Source of the DNA: Allobosea sp.
GTDB lineage: Bacteria; Pseudomonadota; Alphaproteobacteria; Rhizobiales; Beijerinckiaceae
NCBI RefSeq assembly: GCF_017308015.1
Contig: NZ_JAFKFW010000006.1
Coordinates: forward strand, 62,001 to 126,000
Length of the DNA: 64,000 nt
Direction of reading: 5' to 3'
How positions within the stretch are numbered: position 1 is the stretch's first letter; the number at the start of each line of letters is the position of its first letter. The position numbers and the translations under genes were made by a program. The notes under the pieces were generated by a model that saw nothing but the letters and a program-made list of their open reading frames with translations, did no database searches and was not told the DNA's origin. Shown here one piece after another: positions 1 through 7,882 of the stretch.

Positions 1-66
1 GCGAAGAGAGGACCGGGGAACAGACTTCACTGGGCGACCTTCAGACATCGACTCTTGGAGCGTCAT
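1..66 (-). CDS. Possible 5' end of a gene cut by the left edge
   Basis: An ATG at 66 opens a frame that reads leftward without a stop to the window edge (22 residues, beginning MTLQESMSEGRPVKS). A second in-frame ATG lies at 48. It would start 30 bases after the stop of the upstream oxidoreductase and on the same strand, so it could be the next gene of that operon. No family can be named from 22 residues. A transporter subunit would fit, because the binding protein of this operon has no permease in the window, but that is only context. The ribosome-binding site is weak. Confidence 0.3.
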   Translation of the reverse strand, partial: MTLQESMSEGRPVKSVPRSSLR

Positions 67-95
67 AAACCGCCTGCGAGTCAAGGATGTCGCAT

Positions 96-1106
96 TCAGG
101 CGCTGCACTTCGCATTCTTGAGGATGTCGTCGACCAGCCGCTGTGAAGCGAGAGCTTCCTCGCCGGTGACGACGGGGTCGCGGCCCTGCTCGATCGCGTC
201 GAGGAAATCGGCGATGACGGCGCGGTGGGCGTCATGCGGGAAATCCATGATGTTGGCGCCGCTGCCGGTAGAGCCCTCGGCTTCGACGATCTCCTCGCGC
301 CCGTCGAGGAAGGCGAGGCGCAGGCGCCCGCCGATCAGGGCGGCAAAACCCCTGGTGCCGGTGATCTCGATGCGCTCGGGATAGCCGGGATAGGCGGCCG
401 TGGTCGTCACCAGCGTGGCAGGAGCGCCATTGCCGGTCTCAAGCAGAGCCGAGACATAGTCCTCGGTCTCCATACGATGGAGGGCGGTGGTGCGAGCCTG
501 TGCGGCGACGACCTTGGAAACCCCGACCAGCGAGCGGAACAGGTCGAGTGAATGGATCGCCTGCGTGAGCAGCACACCACCGCCATCGCGGGCAAGCGTG
601 CCACGGCCGGGCTCGTCGTAGTAGCTCTGCGGACGCCACCAGGGAACGGAGAGGAAGGCGGCTTCGATCGTGCCGAGCTCGCCGGAATCGAGCGCGGCCT
701 TCAGGCGCAGGCTCGCTGGGCGAAAGCGATGCTGGAGCGTCACACCGAAGGTCTTAGCCGTCCGGCGGGCGGTATCGACGAGGCGCTGGCCGCGCTCGCT
801 GGTCAATTCCAACGGCTTCTCGACGAGAACATGTTTGCCGGCTTCAAGGCAAAGTGCGGAGACGTCGAGATGGCTCGAAGGCGGCGTCAGCACAATGCAG
901 GCGTCCACGGCGGGATCGGCCAGAACCGCGTCGAGGTCGGTCGTGGTCGGGAAGGGGAATTGCCCGGCATAGGCCTTGGCCCGTTCCGGTGTGCGGCTCA
1001 CGGCCCAGCGCGTATCGGCGCGATCGGCGAGGTCGAGCAGGCTTTTCGAATGCGGCAGGGAGGCGGGGCCGAGCCCGATCACGGCGATGCCGAGCTTGCG
1101 TGTCAT
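96..1106 (-). CDS. Gfo/Idh/MocA family oxidoreductase
   Basis: A 336-residue NAD(P)-dependent sugar or cyclitol dehydrogenase-like protein. It has an N-terminal Rossmann motif (AVIGLGPASLPHSKSL) and the family's EKP motif in GKHVLVEKPLEL, where the lysine normally takes part in catalysis. The C-terminal half is the usual alpha/beta substrate domain. I start it at ATG 1106 (MTRKLGIAVIGLG), which leaves 11 bases after the stop of the preceding gene; a longer reading to 1151 would overlap that gene. It is in the same operon as a second family member, a solute-binding protein and a ROK regulator. It therefore probably oxidises or epimerises the imported sugar derivative, but the substrate cannot be read from the sequence. 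Confidence 0.88.
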   Translation of the reverse strand: MTRKLGIAVIGLGPASLPHSKSLLDLADRADTRWAVSRTPERAKAYAGQFPFPTTTDLDAVLADPAVDACIVLTPPSSHLDVSALCLEAGKHVLVEKPLELTSERGQRLVDTARRTAKTFGVTLQHRFRPASLRLKAALDSGELGTIEAAFLSVPWWRPQSYYDEPGRGTLARDGGGVLLTQAIHSLDLFRSLVGVSKVVAAQARTTALHRMETEDYVSALLETGNGAPATLVTTTAAYPGYPERIEITGTRGFAALIGGRLRLAFLDGREEIVEAEGSTGSGANIMDFPHDAHRAVIADFLDAIEQGRDPVVTGEEALASQRLVDDILKNAKCSA

Positions 1107-1117
1107 GACGGATGTCC

Positions 1118-2140
1118 TCAAGCGCGAGCGGTGGGTTTTGCCGGCAGCCATGCGGCCTTGGTTTGCGCCTCCAGCGCGAGCCGGCAGACGGTGAAGGCGT
1201 GGCGCTGGCTCATCGCGGTTTCGCTGCGGGCAGCGATATCGGCGACGAGGTTGCGGAAATAGGTCAGCGGCTCGCTGGAGGCATCGATATGGCGGGTGCC
1301 GGCCTTGTCGATGAGGAAGACATGGTCGGTGCCGGGGCGGCCGGCGATGTCGACATATTTGCGCAGCTCGATCGTGCCCTCGGTGCCGAGGATGGTGAGG
1401 CGCCCGTCGCCCCAGGTCGGCAGGCCGTCGGCCGTGAACCAGTCGACGCGAATATAGCCGCCGGCCCTGTCACTGCGCAGCAGAATCTCGCCGAAATCCT
1501 CGAAATCGGGGAAATCCGGCCCGCCGAAATGGCCGACGCCCGAGGCGACGACATCCGCATCATTCGAACCGGTGAAATGCAGGAACTGGTCGATCTGGTG
1601 CGAGGCAATGTCGGTGAGGATGCCGCCATAACAGCGCTTGTCGAAGAACCAGTCCGGCCGGATCGCGCGGTTGAAACGGTGCGGGCCCATGCCGAGCGTC
1701 TGCACGACCCGGCCGATCGCGCCGTCGGCGATCAGCTTGCCGGCGATGAGCGTCGCCGGGACGATGAAGCGCTCGGAGAAGCAGATCGAGAAGATGCGCC
1801 CGGTCTGGGCTACCGCCCGCTCGACAGCGGTGAGCTGGTCGAAAGAGGTAACGCCGGGCTTGTCGACCATCACGTCCTTGCCGGCCCGCATGGCGCGGAT
1901 GGCGATGGCAGCGCGTTCCGCCGGAATGGCGGCGCAGACGATCAAATCGATCGTAGGATCGTCGATCAGCCGGTCGGCGGTGCTTTCCGGCAGATCGGGA
2001 AAGCGCTCGCGGAAGCCCGAGAGGACGCGCTCGTCGCTGGTCGTGGGATCGAAGCCGACGCAGGTCGCGCCGGCTTCGAGGAGACCACCGACCATATGGT
2101 AGATATGGCGGTGGTCGAGGCCGATGGCGGCGAACTTCAT
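1118..2140 (-). CDS. Gfo/Idh/MocA family oxidoreductase, second copy
   Basis: A 340-residue dehydrogenase-like protein with an N-terminal Rossmann fold (FAAIGLDHRHIYHMVGGL) and DKP in GKDVMVDKPGVT where many members have EKP. The lysine is kept. It differs clearly from the next gene in sequence, so the two are not a recent duplication and probably do separate steps, as in operons where paired MocA-type enzymes oxidise and then reduce a sugar intermediate. Two bases separate it from the binding-protein gene upstream, which implies translational coupling. Confidence 0.88.
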   Translation of the reverse strand: MKFAAIGLDHRHIYHMVGGLLEAGATCVGFDPTTSDERVLSGFRERFPDLPESTADRLIDDPTIDLIVCAAIPAERAAIAIRAMRAGKDVMVDKPGVTSFDQLTAVERAVAQTGRIFSICFSERFIVPATLIAGKLIADGAIGRVVQTLGMGPHRFNRAIRPDWFFDKRCYGGILTDIASHQIDQFLHFTGSNDADVVASGVGHFGGPDFPDFEDFGEILLRSDRAGGYIRVDWFTADGLPTWGDGRLTILGTEGTIELRKYVDIAGRPGTDHVFLIDKAGTRHIDASSEPLTYFRNLVADIAARSETAMSQRHAFTVCRLALEAQTKAAWLPAKPTARA

Positions 2141-2142
2141 CG

Positions 2143-3318
2143 CTATTGCGGCGCGCCGTGACCGACGCCGATTTCCTGGTCCCAGCGCCGGAAGGCGGCG
2201 ACGAGACGCTCGGGCGTCAGCGGCGGGCGGGTCGGCAGGCTGGTGATCAGCCCGTCATATTCCGGCCGGCCGTATTCGGCGAGGATGTCGCGGCTTTCCT
2301 GCGGCGCCATGGCGAGCGTCACGCCCTTGATCGCCGGTCCCGGATAGAAATAGCCCTTGTCGTAGGTCACGGCCTGGGCCTCGGGTTTGAGCATATAGGC
2401 CATGAGGGCGACCAGCGCCGGCAGCTTGTCGGCCGGGACGCCCTTGGGGATGCACATGAACTGGGTGTCGGGAATCCAGTGCGTGTTGGCGAGGACGAAG
2501 ACCTTGGCCTCCTTCGGCACGATGCCGAGGACGCGCGGGTTGATGTCCCAGCCGAGCGTCGAGACGATGACGTCACGGGTGCCTTCGCCGAGTTCCTTCA
2601 TCGTCGCGGCGGTGCCGCCCGGATAATAGTCGACACCGGTACCGAGCTCCTTGAGATAGGCCCAGCTCTTGTCCCAGCCCTTGATCGGGTCGGTCGGATC
2701 GGCATCGCCAAGGATGTAGGGCAGGCCCATGAGCCAGGTCCAGCCGGGACCGGAATTCACGGGGCGAGCATAGGTGAAGCGCTTCGGGTTCTGCTTGACA
2801 TAGGCGAGCAGCTCCTCGGCCGTCTTCGGTACGGTCTTGAGGCGCTCGGGCGCATATTCGAAGAGCGGGCCGGAGGGCGAATAGACCACCGCGACGCCCT
2901 CGTTCTGGCCGAAATTGCGCTGCATCATCAGCGCCTGCTCGTGATAGACCTCTTCCGGCTTCGGCAGGTCCTTGGCATGGGACTTCCACACATCGACCCA
3001 GAGCCCCTGCTGGATACCGTCCGACATGGCGCCGGGGCCGGTCAGCACGAGATCGATGTCGACGCGGTTGGCCTGCTGCTGGGCCTTGAGCTTCGCCGGC
3101 AGCTCCGGCGAGGGCGCGCGCGAGAAGTTCAGGCGCGAGATCAGCTTCGGATTGTCCTTGGCGAATTTCTCGATTGCCGCCTGCGTGAGCTGAAGATTGC
3201 CGGCGACATCGATGATGTTGAGCGCGACGGGCGCGCTCTGCGCCAGCGCTCCGCCGGCTTTGAGCGCAGCGAGGCCGGCTGCTCCGGCCATGACGGTGCG
3301 ACGTGTCGGATGGGTCAT
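2143..3318 (-). CDS. ABC transporter solute-binding protein with Tat signal
   Basis: A 391-residue periplasmic extracellular solute-binding protein. The N terminus carries a twin-arginine signal (TRRTVMAGAAG, then an Ala-rich stretch ending GALAQ). The mature part (LNIIDVAGNLQLTQAAIEKF onward) is of the family-1/8 type that binds sugars, polyols or polyamines. It is strikingly similar along its length to the product at 6583-7776, with shared segments such as NIIDV, DLVLTG, GWDINPR and LGIVPKEAK. No matching permease or ATPase is in the window. The 146-base gap upstream holds an inverted repeat GATGCC-6-GGCATC at 3349-3366 that may be a regulatory site. Confidence 0.88.
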   Translation of the reverse strand: MTHPTRRTVMAGAAGLAALKAGGALAQSAPVALNIIDVAGNLQLTQAAIEKFAKDNPKLISRLNFSRAPSPELPAKLKAQQQANRVDIDLVLTGPGAMSDGIQQGLWVDVWKSHAKDLPKPEEVYHEQALMMQRNFGQNEGVAVVYSPSGPLFEYAPERLKTVPKTAEELLAYVKQNPKRFTYARPVNSGPGWTWLMGLPYILGDADPTDPIKGWDKSWAYLKELGTGVDYYPGGTAATMKELGEGTRDVIVSTLGWDINPRVLGIVPKEAKVFVLANTHWIPDTQFMCIPKGVPADKLPALVALMAYMLKPEAQAVTYDKGYFYPGPAIKGVTLAMAPQESRDILAEYGRPEYDGLITSLPTRPPLTPERLVAAFRRWDQEIGVGHGAPQ

Positions 3319-3464
3319 GATCTCTCCCTGAGGTGTGCTCTCTTGTGCGATGCCGTCAGCGGCATCCGGAGCATTTCACTGGGATACTAGTGCACCACGT
3401 TAGGGCGTGCCAGCGCATTCCGCGGCATGGCAGGCATCGCGCGACGGCATGGGGATCTGGGGAA

Positions 3465-4649
3465 TCAAACCTGTCCGAGCAGCAGCGCTTCGGTCGCCCG
3501 GCTGAGCAAGGGCGCGGCAGCGCCGTGAATTTCATAGAGATGGCTGGCTGGCACGCCGGCGAGATCGGGCACGGCAAAGCCGTCCATCGTGCCTTCCGCG
3601 CGGAACAGCGTGTTGAACCGCGCCCAGAGTTGCGGATTGGCGGAAAAGGGCCCGCTTACCCATATGCGAGCGGGAAAAAGCATGCGGCAGGCGTTTGCGA
3701 GCGCGCGCGAGAGCAACCCGGCCGCCATCTCGACACCGGGCAGTGCCAGCAGGTCGAGGCCGGCGAGCTGTCGGGCAAGTCGTACTTCGTCCTGGTCGAG
3801 ATCGGGCCAATGCCGGCGCAGCGTGGGAAGCAGCGACCAGAGCGCGGCGCCGGTTTCTAGGCAGGCGGTGTTGCCGCAGCCGCAGCGTCGTCCGTCCAGC
3901 GCCGTGAGCCGCCAATGGCCGATCTCGCCGAAGGAGCCTGTCGGCGCGAAGGGCTCGCCATCGACCGCATAGGCGAGGCCGACGCCCCAGCCCCAGTGGA
4001 GCAGGATCGTGCCGCCCGCGAAATTCTCGGGCTCGCGAGCGGCGCGAGCGCGCAATTCGGCATCGAGATTGCGGCAGATCGTGACCGGGCCCGCCACGGG
4101 TTCGAGGACGGATGCGATGTCGAGCCCGCGCATGCGCGGCCAGCGCGAGGCCAGAAGCCATTGGCCCTGCTTCAGATCGATCAGGCCGGAGAGCGAGACG
4201 GCCGTTCCGGCATGACTCATCCCCGGCGGCATCGCGTCGAGGAGGTCGCGTGCGAGCTCCGCCATCACGGCGGCGATCGCGGCATTGTCGGCATCGCCCG
4301 AGATGGTGCGGCGGCGTTCAGCGACGAGATGGCCGTTGAGATCGACCAGCGCGCCGGAGAGAGACTGGCTGGAGACATAGATGACGGAGGCGCCGATGCG
4401 GCGGGTATGCGCGACGAGGATCGCCGGGGGCCGCCCGCGTCCGCTCGCCTCACCGACGGCCTCGATGACGAGACGGCGCGCGATGAGGTCACCGACGACG
4501 CGCGAGACGCTGGTCGAACGCAACTGCAGGATGCGGCCGATATCGGCGCGGGAATGAGCTTCGCCGTTGAGGATCAGCCGGTAAATCCGGGCGCAGTCCC
4601 GGTCATGGGCGAGCGCGAGGCGGGTTTCGTCGAGCGTCAGCAGGGACAA
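3465..4649 (-). CDS. ROK-family transcriptional regulator (NagC/Mlc/XylR type)
   Basis: A 394-residue protein with an N-terminal winged helix (about residues 15-70, LQLRSTSVSRVVGDLIARRL) and a C-terminal ROK sugar-binding domain. The ROK zinc motif is present as RRCGCGNTACLETG (about residues 245-258). Members repress sugar uptake and catabolic genes and are released by a sugar or sugar phosphate. It is transcribed away from the nagB-like gene and lies upstream of the binding-protein/oxidoreductase genes, so it is the likely local repressor of both arms. In-frame stops lie just upstream, no ATG is near, and the start appears to be TTG at 4649. The ribosome-binding site is poor, so the start is uncertain. 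Confidence 0.85.
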   Translation of the reverse strand: MSLLTLDETRLALAHDRDCARIYRLILNGEAHSRADIGRILQLRSTSVSRVVGDLIARRLVIEAVGEASGRGRPPAILVAHTRRIGASVIYVSSQSLSGALVDLNGHLVAERRRTISGDADNAAIAAVMAELARDLLDAMPPGMSHAGTAVSLSGLIDLKQGQWLLASRWPRMRGLDIASVLEPVAGPVTICRNLDAELRARAAREPENFAGGTILLHWGWGVGLAYAVDGEPFAPTGSFGEIGHWRLTALDGRRCGCGNTACLETGAALWSLLPTLRRHWPDLDQDEVRLARQLAGLDLLALPGVEMAAGLLSRALANACRMLFPARIWVSGPFSANPQLWARFNTLFRAEGTMDGFAVPDLAGVPASHLYEIHGAAAPLLSRATEALLLGQV

Positions 4650-4765
4650 GGCGGACTCTATTCGGAACGGTTGCGTTCAAAATTAATCATTGCGTTTCGA
4701 GCGAAGCTTCATAAGCTCGGGTCTAGAATATCGGAAAATTTCTGGCATAAAAGGTTCAAAATTCG
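4650..4765. promoter_or_regulatory. Divergent promoter region with candidate ROK operator
   Basis: This 116-base gap between the ROK regulator and the nagB-like gene is much richer in A and T than its surroundings. It holds an inverted repeat, CGAGC-12-GCTCG, at 4698-4719, and an AATTT...AAATT pair around 4737-4763. NagC/Mlc-type operators are AT-rich inverted repeats in such divergent gaps, so this is the natural place for operators and both promoters. No -35/-10 pair is clear enough to assign. Confidence 0.5.
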
Positions 4766-5512
4766 ATGATCGAGATGCATGTCGCCTCCGACAAGGACGA
4801 GCTCGGCCGGCAGGCGGCGGCGCTGGGCGCCCAGGCGATCCGCGACGAGCTTGCCCACCATGGTGCCGCGGCGATCATCGTGGCGACCGGCGCCAGCCAG
4901 TTCGAGATGCTGAACCATCTCGTCGCGGCCGAGGGCATCGACTGGTCGAAAGTCACCGCCTTCCATCTCGACGAGTATGTCGGCCTGCCCGAGAGCCATC
5001 CGGCGAGCTTCCGGCGCTATCTGCGCGAGCGTTTCATGGCGCCGCTGAAGAATGCTCCGACCTTCGTCCCGGTCGATGGCGAAGGCGACGCGGCTGCGGC
5101 GGTGAAGCGGCTCAACCGGCAGATCGCCGGCCAGCGCATCGCCGTCTGCTTCGCCGGAATCGGCGAGAACTGCCATCTCGCCTTCAACGATCCGCCGGCC
5201 GATTTCGACACCGAGGAGCCCTATCTCGTCGTGGACCTGGACGATGCCTGCCGCCAGCAGCAATTCGGCGAGGGCTGGTTCCCGAGCTTCGACGCAGTGC
5301 CGCGGCAGGCGATCTCGATGAGCGTCCGCCAGATCCTGAAGAGCGAGCTGATCGTCCTGTCGGTCTCCGACACGCGCAAGGCGGCGGCCGCGAAGGCGGC
5401 GCTGGAAGGGCCGGTCAGCAATCTCAGCCCTGCCTCGATCCTGCAGACGCACAAGCGGACCGTGCTGTTCATCGATCCGCCGGCCGCCTCGCAGCTGACC
5501 CGGAAGGGCTGA
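4766..5512 (+). CDS. NagB-like glucosamine-6-phosphate deaminase/isomerase family protein
   Basis: A 248-residue protein of the NagB/6-phosphogluconolactonase fold, near the usual 240-266 of Nag[18 protein letters not shown] (66-82) matches the NagB motif with the general-base aspartate (D69). The second motif is [13 protein letters not shown] (131-143), where E. coli NagB has GVGNDGHIAFNEP. The catalytic His is kept (H137), but the Asp is Asn (N135) and the Glu is Asp (D142). It may therefore act on another amino sugar phosphate or have weak activity. It is followed 2 bases later by nagA, so it probably acts on the deacetylated product. Confidence 0.82.
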   Translation: MIEMHVASDKDELGRQAAALGAQAIRDELAHHGAAAIIVATGASQFEMLNHLVAAEGIDWSKVTAFHLDEYVGLPESHPASFRRYLRERFMAPLKNAPTFVPVDGEGDAAAAVKRLNRQIAGQRIAVCFAGIGENCHLAFNDPPADFDTEEPYLVVDLDDACRQQQFGEGWFPSFDAVPRQAISMSVRQILKSELIVLSVSDTRKAAAAKAALEGPVSNLSPASILQTHKRTVLFIDPPAASQLTRKG

Positions 5513-5514
5513 CC

Positions 5515-6549
5515 ATGCACACGCCCGGCCTAATCGATCTCCAGGTGAACGGCTTTGCCGGGCTGGATTTCAACTCCGGCACCATGACCCCGGCCGACCT
5601 CGACCGGGCGCTGGAGGCGATGCTGGCGACGGGCGTCACCACCTGCCTGCCGACGATCATCACCGCGCATCCGTACGAGCTGGAAGAGCGTTTCCGTGCG
5701 CTCGACGCCGCGGTGAACGGCAGCCGGCTCGGGCCGCTGATGTGCCCGGGCTATCACCTCGAAGGCCCGTTCCTGAACCCGGCGGCCGGCTATTGCGGCT
5801 GCCATCCGCCGGAGGCGATGACGGCTGCCACACCGGACCTCATCGCGCATCTCGAAGGGCTGTTGTCGCGGCCGATCCTGATGGTGACGCTGGCGCCTGA
5901 GATCGAAGGCGGCATCGCACTCGCCGGAGCGCTGGCTCGCATGGGCAAGGTCGTCGCGATCGGCCATTCCGCCGCTGATTTCGACGTTGTCGCGGCTGCG
6001 GCCGATGTCGGCGTCACGCTCTCGACCCATCTCGGCAATGGTTTGCCGCAGGACTTGCCCAAGCTGTCGAATTCGCTCTTCGCACAGCTCGGCGAGGATC
6101 GGTTGATGGCCGGCTTCATCGCCGATGGTATCCATCTGCCTCCGAAGGCGCTGAAGAGCCTGATCCGGGCGAAGGGTGTCGAGCGCTCGATCCTCGTCAC
6201 CGACGCAGTGGTGGCAGCGGGCGCCGCGCCCGGTCGCTACAGCTTCGCGGGGATGCCGGTCGAGCTCTCCGCTGACGGCTCGGTGCATCAGGTGAATGGC
6301 GGGTCGCTGGCAGGCTCGGCGCTCAAACTCGACGACGCCATCCGTAACGTCGTCGCCTGGGGCATTGCGACGCCCGGGGAGGCGGTCGCGATGGCCTCTA
6401 CCCATGCGCTGGCCTGTATCGCCGATGCATTGGCCGAAGCCCGAATCACCTTGCCGGAGAGCGCGATCGACTGGTCGCCGGATCTCCGGGTTCGCAGCGT
6501 GCGCATCGGTGACGAGCGCCGTGATTTCGCTGCTGAAGCAGCGGCCTGA
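5515..6549 (+). CDS. nagA: N-acetylglucosamine-6-phosphate deacetylase
   Basis: A 344-residue amidohydrolase that removes the acetyl group from GlcNAc-6-phosphate. The N terminus reads GLIDLQVNGFAGLDF; HLEGPFLNP carries the metal-binding Glu; GHSAAD and THLGNG carry metal-binding His residues; DGIHL binds substrate; LVTDAV carries the catalytic Asp. It lacks the short N-terminal beta domain found in some longer relatives, hence the modest length. ATG 5515 follows the nagB-like stop by 2 bases. The reading frame is open much further upstream, but that part lies inside the nagB-like gene and is not coding. Confidence 0.92.
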   Translation: MHTPGLIDLQVNGFAGLDFNSGTMTPADLDRALEAMLATGVTTCLPTIITAHPYELEERFRALDAAVNGSRLGPLMCPGYHLEGPFLNPAAGYCGCHPPEAMTAATPDLIAHLEGLLSRPILMVTLAPEIEGGIALAGALARMGKVVAIGHSAADFDVVAAAADVGVTLSTHLGNGLPQDLPKLSNSLFAQLGEDRLMAGFIADGIHLPPKALKSLIRAKGVERSILVTDAVVAAGAAPGRYSFAGMPVELSADGSVHQVNGGSLAGSALKLDDAIRNVVAWGIATPGEAVAMASTHALACIADALAEARITLPESAIDWSPDLRVRSVRIGDERRDFAAEAAA

Positions 6550-6582
6550 AGAATGTCATCAACCAATGAAAAGGGGAGAAGC

Positions 6583-7776
6583 ATGAGTGAATTTTCGAAA
6601 GGCGTGGATCGCCGCACCGTTCTGGGCGGGCTGGGCGCGCTGACCCTAGGCGGGAGCGGTGCCTTCGCCGCCGTGCCGGCGCTGCCTTCCGCTCCGGTCG
6701 GCATCAACATCATCGATGTCGGTGGGGCGCTGGCCCTAATGCAGCAGGCCTTCGACGACTACCGTACCGCCAATCCGAAGCTTGTCTCGCGGATCACCTA
6801 TGTGAAGGCGCCGGCGCCGGAGCTGGCGAGCAAGATCAAGGCGCAGCAGGATGCCGGGCGCTCCGATCTCGACCTCGTGCTTACCGGCTCGGACGGTCTG
6901 GCGGCTGGCCTCGAGCAGAATCTCTGGCTCAAGATCTTCCCGGATTTTGCCGAGAAATTCCCGAATATCGAGCAGAATTACGAGCCGGCGGCGCTGAACC
7001 TGCACAAGGTTCAGGGCGCAGGTTTCGGCACGGTGGTGAACTACTATCCGTCCGGGCCGCTGCTCGAATACATGCCGGCGCGCGTCAAGCAGGTGCCGAC
7101 CACGGCCGAGGAACTGCTCGCCTGGGCCAAGGCCAATCCCAACAAGTTCATGTATGCGCGCCCGACCAATTCCGGTCCGGGCCGCACCTTCATGATGGGT
7201 CTGCCCTATATCCTCGGCGACAAGGACCCGCAGGACCCGGTCAATGGCTGGGACAAGACCTGGGCCTATCTGCAGGAGATCGGCGAGTACATCGAATATT
7301 ATCCGGCGGGCACAGGCGCGACGATGAAGGAATTCGGCGACGGTTCGCGCGACATCATCATCTCGACGACGGGCTGGGACATCAATCCGCGCGCGCTCGG
7401 CATCGTGCCGAAGGAAGCCAAGATCCAGACGCTGAAGGGCTTCCACTGGGTCTCGGACGCTTTCTTCATGTGCGTGCCGAAGGGCATCCCCAACGATCGT
7501 CTCGCCGTCGTCCTCGACATCATGGCGCACGTGCTGACGCCGAAGATGCAGGCCTATTCCTATGACGAGGGCTATCTCTATCCGGGCCCGGCGGTGAAGG
7601 ACGTGCCGCTCTCGCTGGCGCCGAAGCGCAGCCAGGAGGTGATCGCGGAGTTCGGCCGGCCGGAATATGCCGACCTGATCGCCAAGAACCCGATCGAACT
7701 GCCGCTGAAGCCCGACAAGATGGTCGTCGCCTTCCGCAAATGGGACGAACTGGTCGGCGCCAAGCGCAAGCGCTGA
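6583..7776 (+). CDS. ABC transporter solute-binding protein with Tat signal, paralogue of 2143-3318
   Basis: A 397-residue periplasmic binding protein. It starts at ATG 6583 after AAGGGGAGAAGC, a good ribosome-binding site; an ATG at 6553 is also in frame but poorly placed. The twin-arginine signal is DRRTVLGGLGALTLGG. The mature part is colinear with the product at 2143-3318: INIIDVGG, KIKAQQDAG, DLDLVLTG, NSGPG, GLPYILGD, GWDINPRALGIVPKEAK. It ends the nag arm, 33 bases after nagA. The two copies on either side of one ROK gene suggest two related ligands, or a duplication with diverging roles. No permease or ATPase of this type is in the window. Confidence 0.88.
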   Translation: MSEFSKGVDRRTVLGGLGALTLGGSGAFAAVPALPSAPVGINIIDVGGALALMQQAFDDYRTANPKLVSRITYVKAPAPELASKIKAQQDAGRSDLDLVLTGSDGLAAGLEQNLWLKIFPDFAEKFPNIEQNYEPAALNLHKVQGAGFGTVVNYYPSGPLLEYMPARVKQVPTTAEELLAWAKANPNKFMYARPTNSGPGRTFMMGLPYILGDKDPQDPVNGWDKTWAYLQEIGEYIEYYPAGTGATMKEFGDGSRDIIISTTGWDINPRALGIVPKEAKIQTLKGFHWVSDAFFMCVPKGIPNDRLAVVLDIMAHVLTPKMQAYSYDEGYLYPGPAVKDVPLSLAPKRSQEVIAEFGRPEYADLIAKNPIELPLKPDKMVVAFRKWDELVGAKRKR

Positions 7777-7817
7777 TTGATGCCATGTCTTCGCTCTGCC
7801 CCGCAGCGGAGCGAAGG

Positions 7818-7871
7818 AAAGGCCCGGAAGCCATCGACGGTGCCGCCACCGAAGATGGCTTCCGGGCCTTT
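7818..7871. terminator. Bidirectional intrinsic terminator, 18-bp perfect stem
   Basis: AAAGGCCCGGAAGCCATC at 7818-7835 is the exact reverse complement of 7854-7871, with an 18-base loop. T-rich flanks lie on both sides (TTTCTGTTT to the right). It sits between two converging genes, the binding protein ending at 7776 and the ABC ATPase ending at 7883, and so serves both. Confidence 0.85.
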
Positions 7872-7882
7872 CTGTTTCAGCT

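Noticed and set aside
1264-1629. Ser/Arg-rich frames inside the second MocA gene
   Set aside because: Typical off-frame readings of a high-GC gene, with no family resemblance.
4690-5514. Long upstream extension of the nagA frame
   Set aside because: It lies within the well-supported nagB-like gene and is Arg-rich nonsense; nagA starts at 5515.
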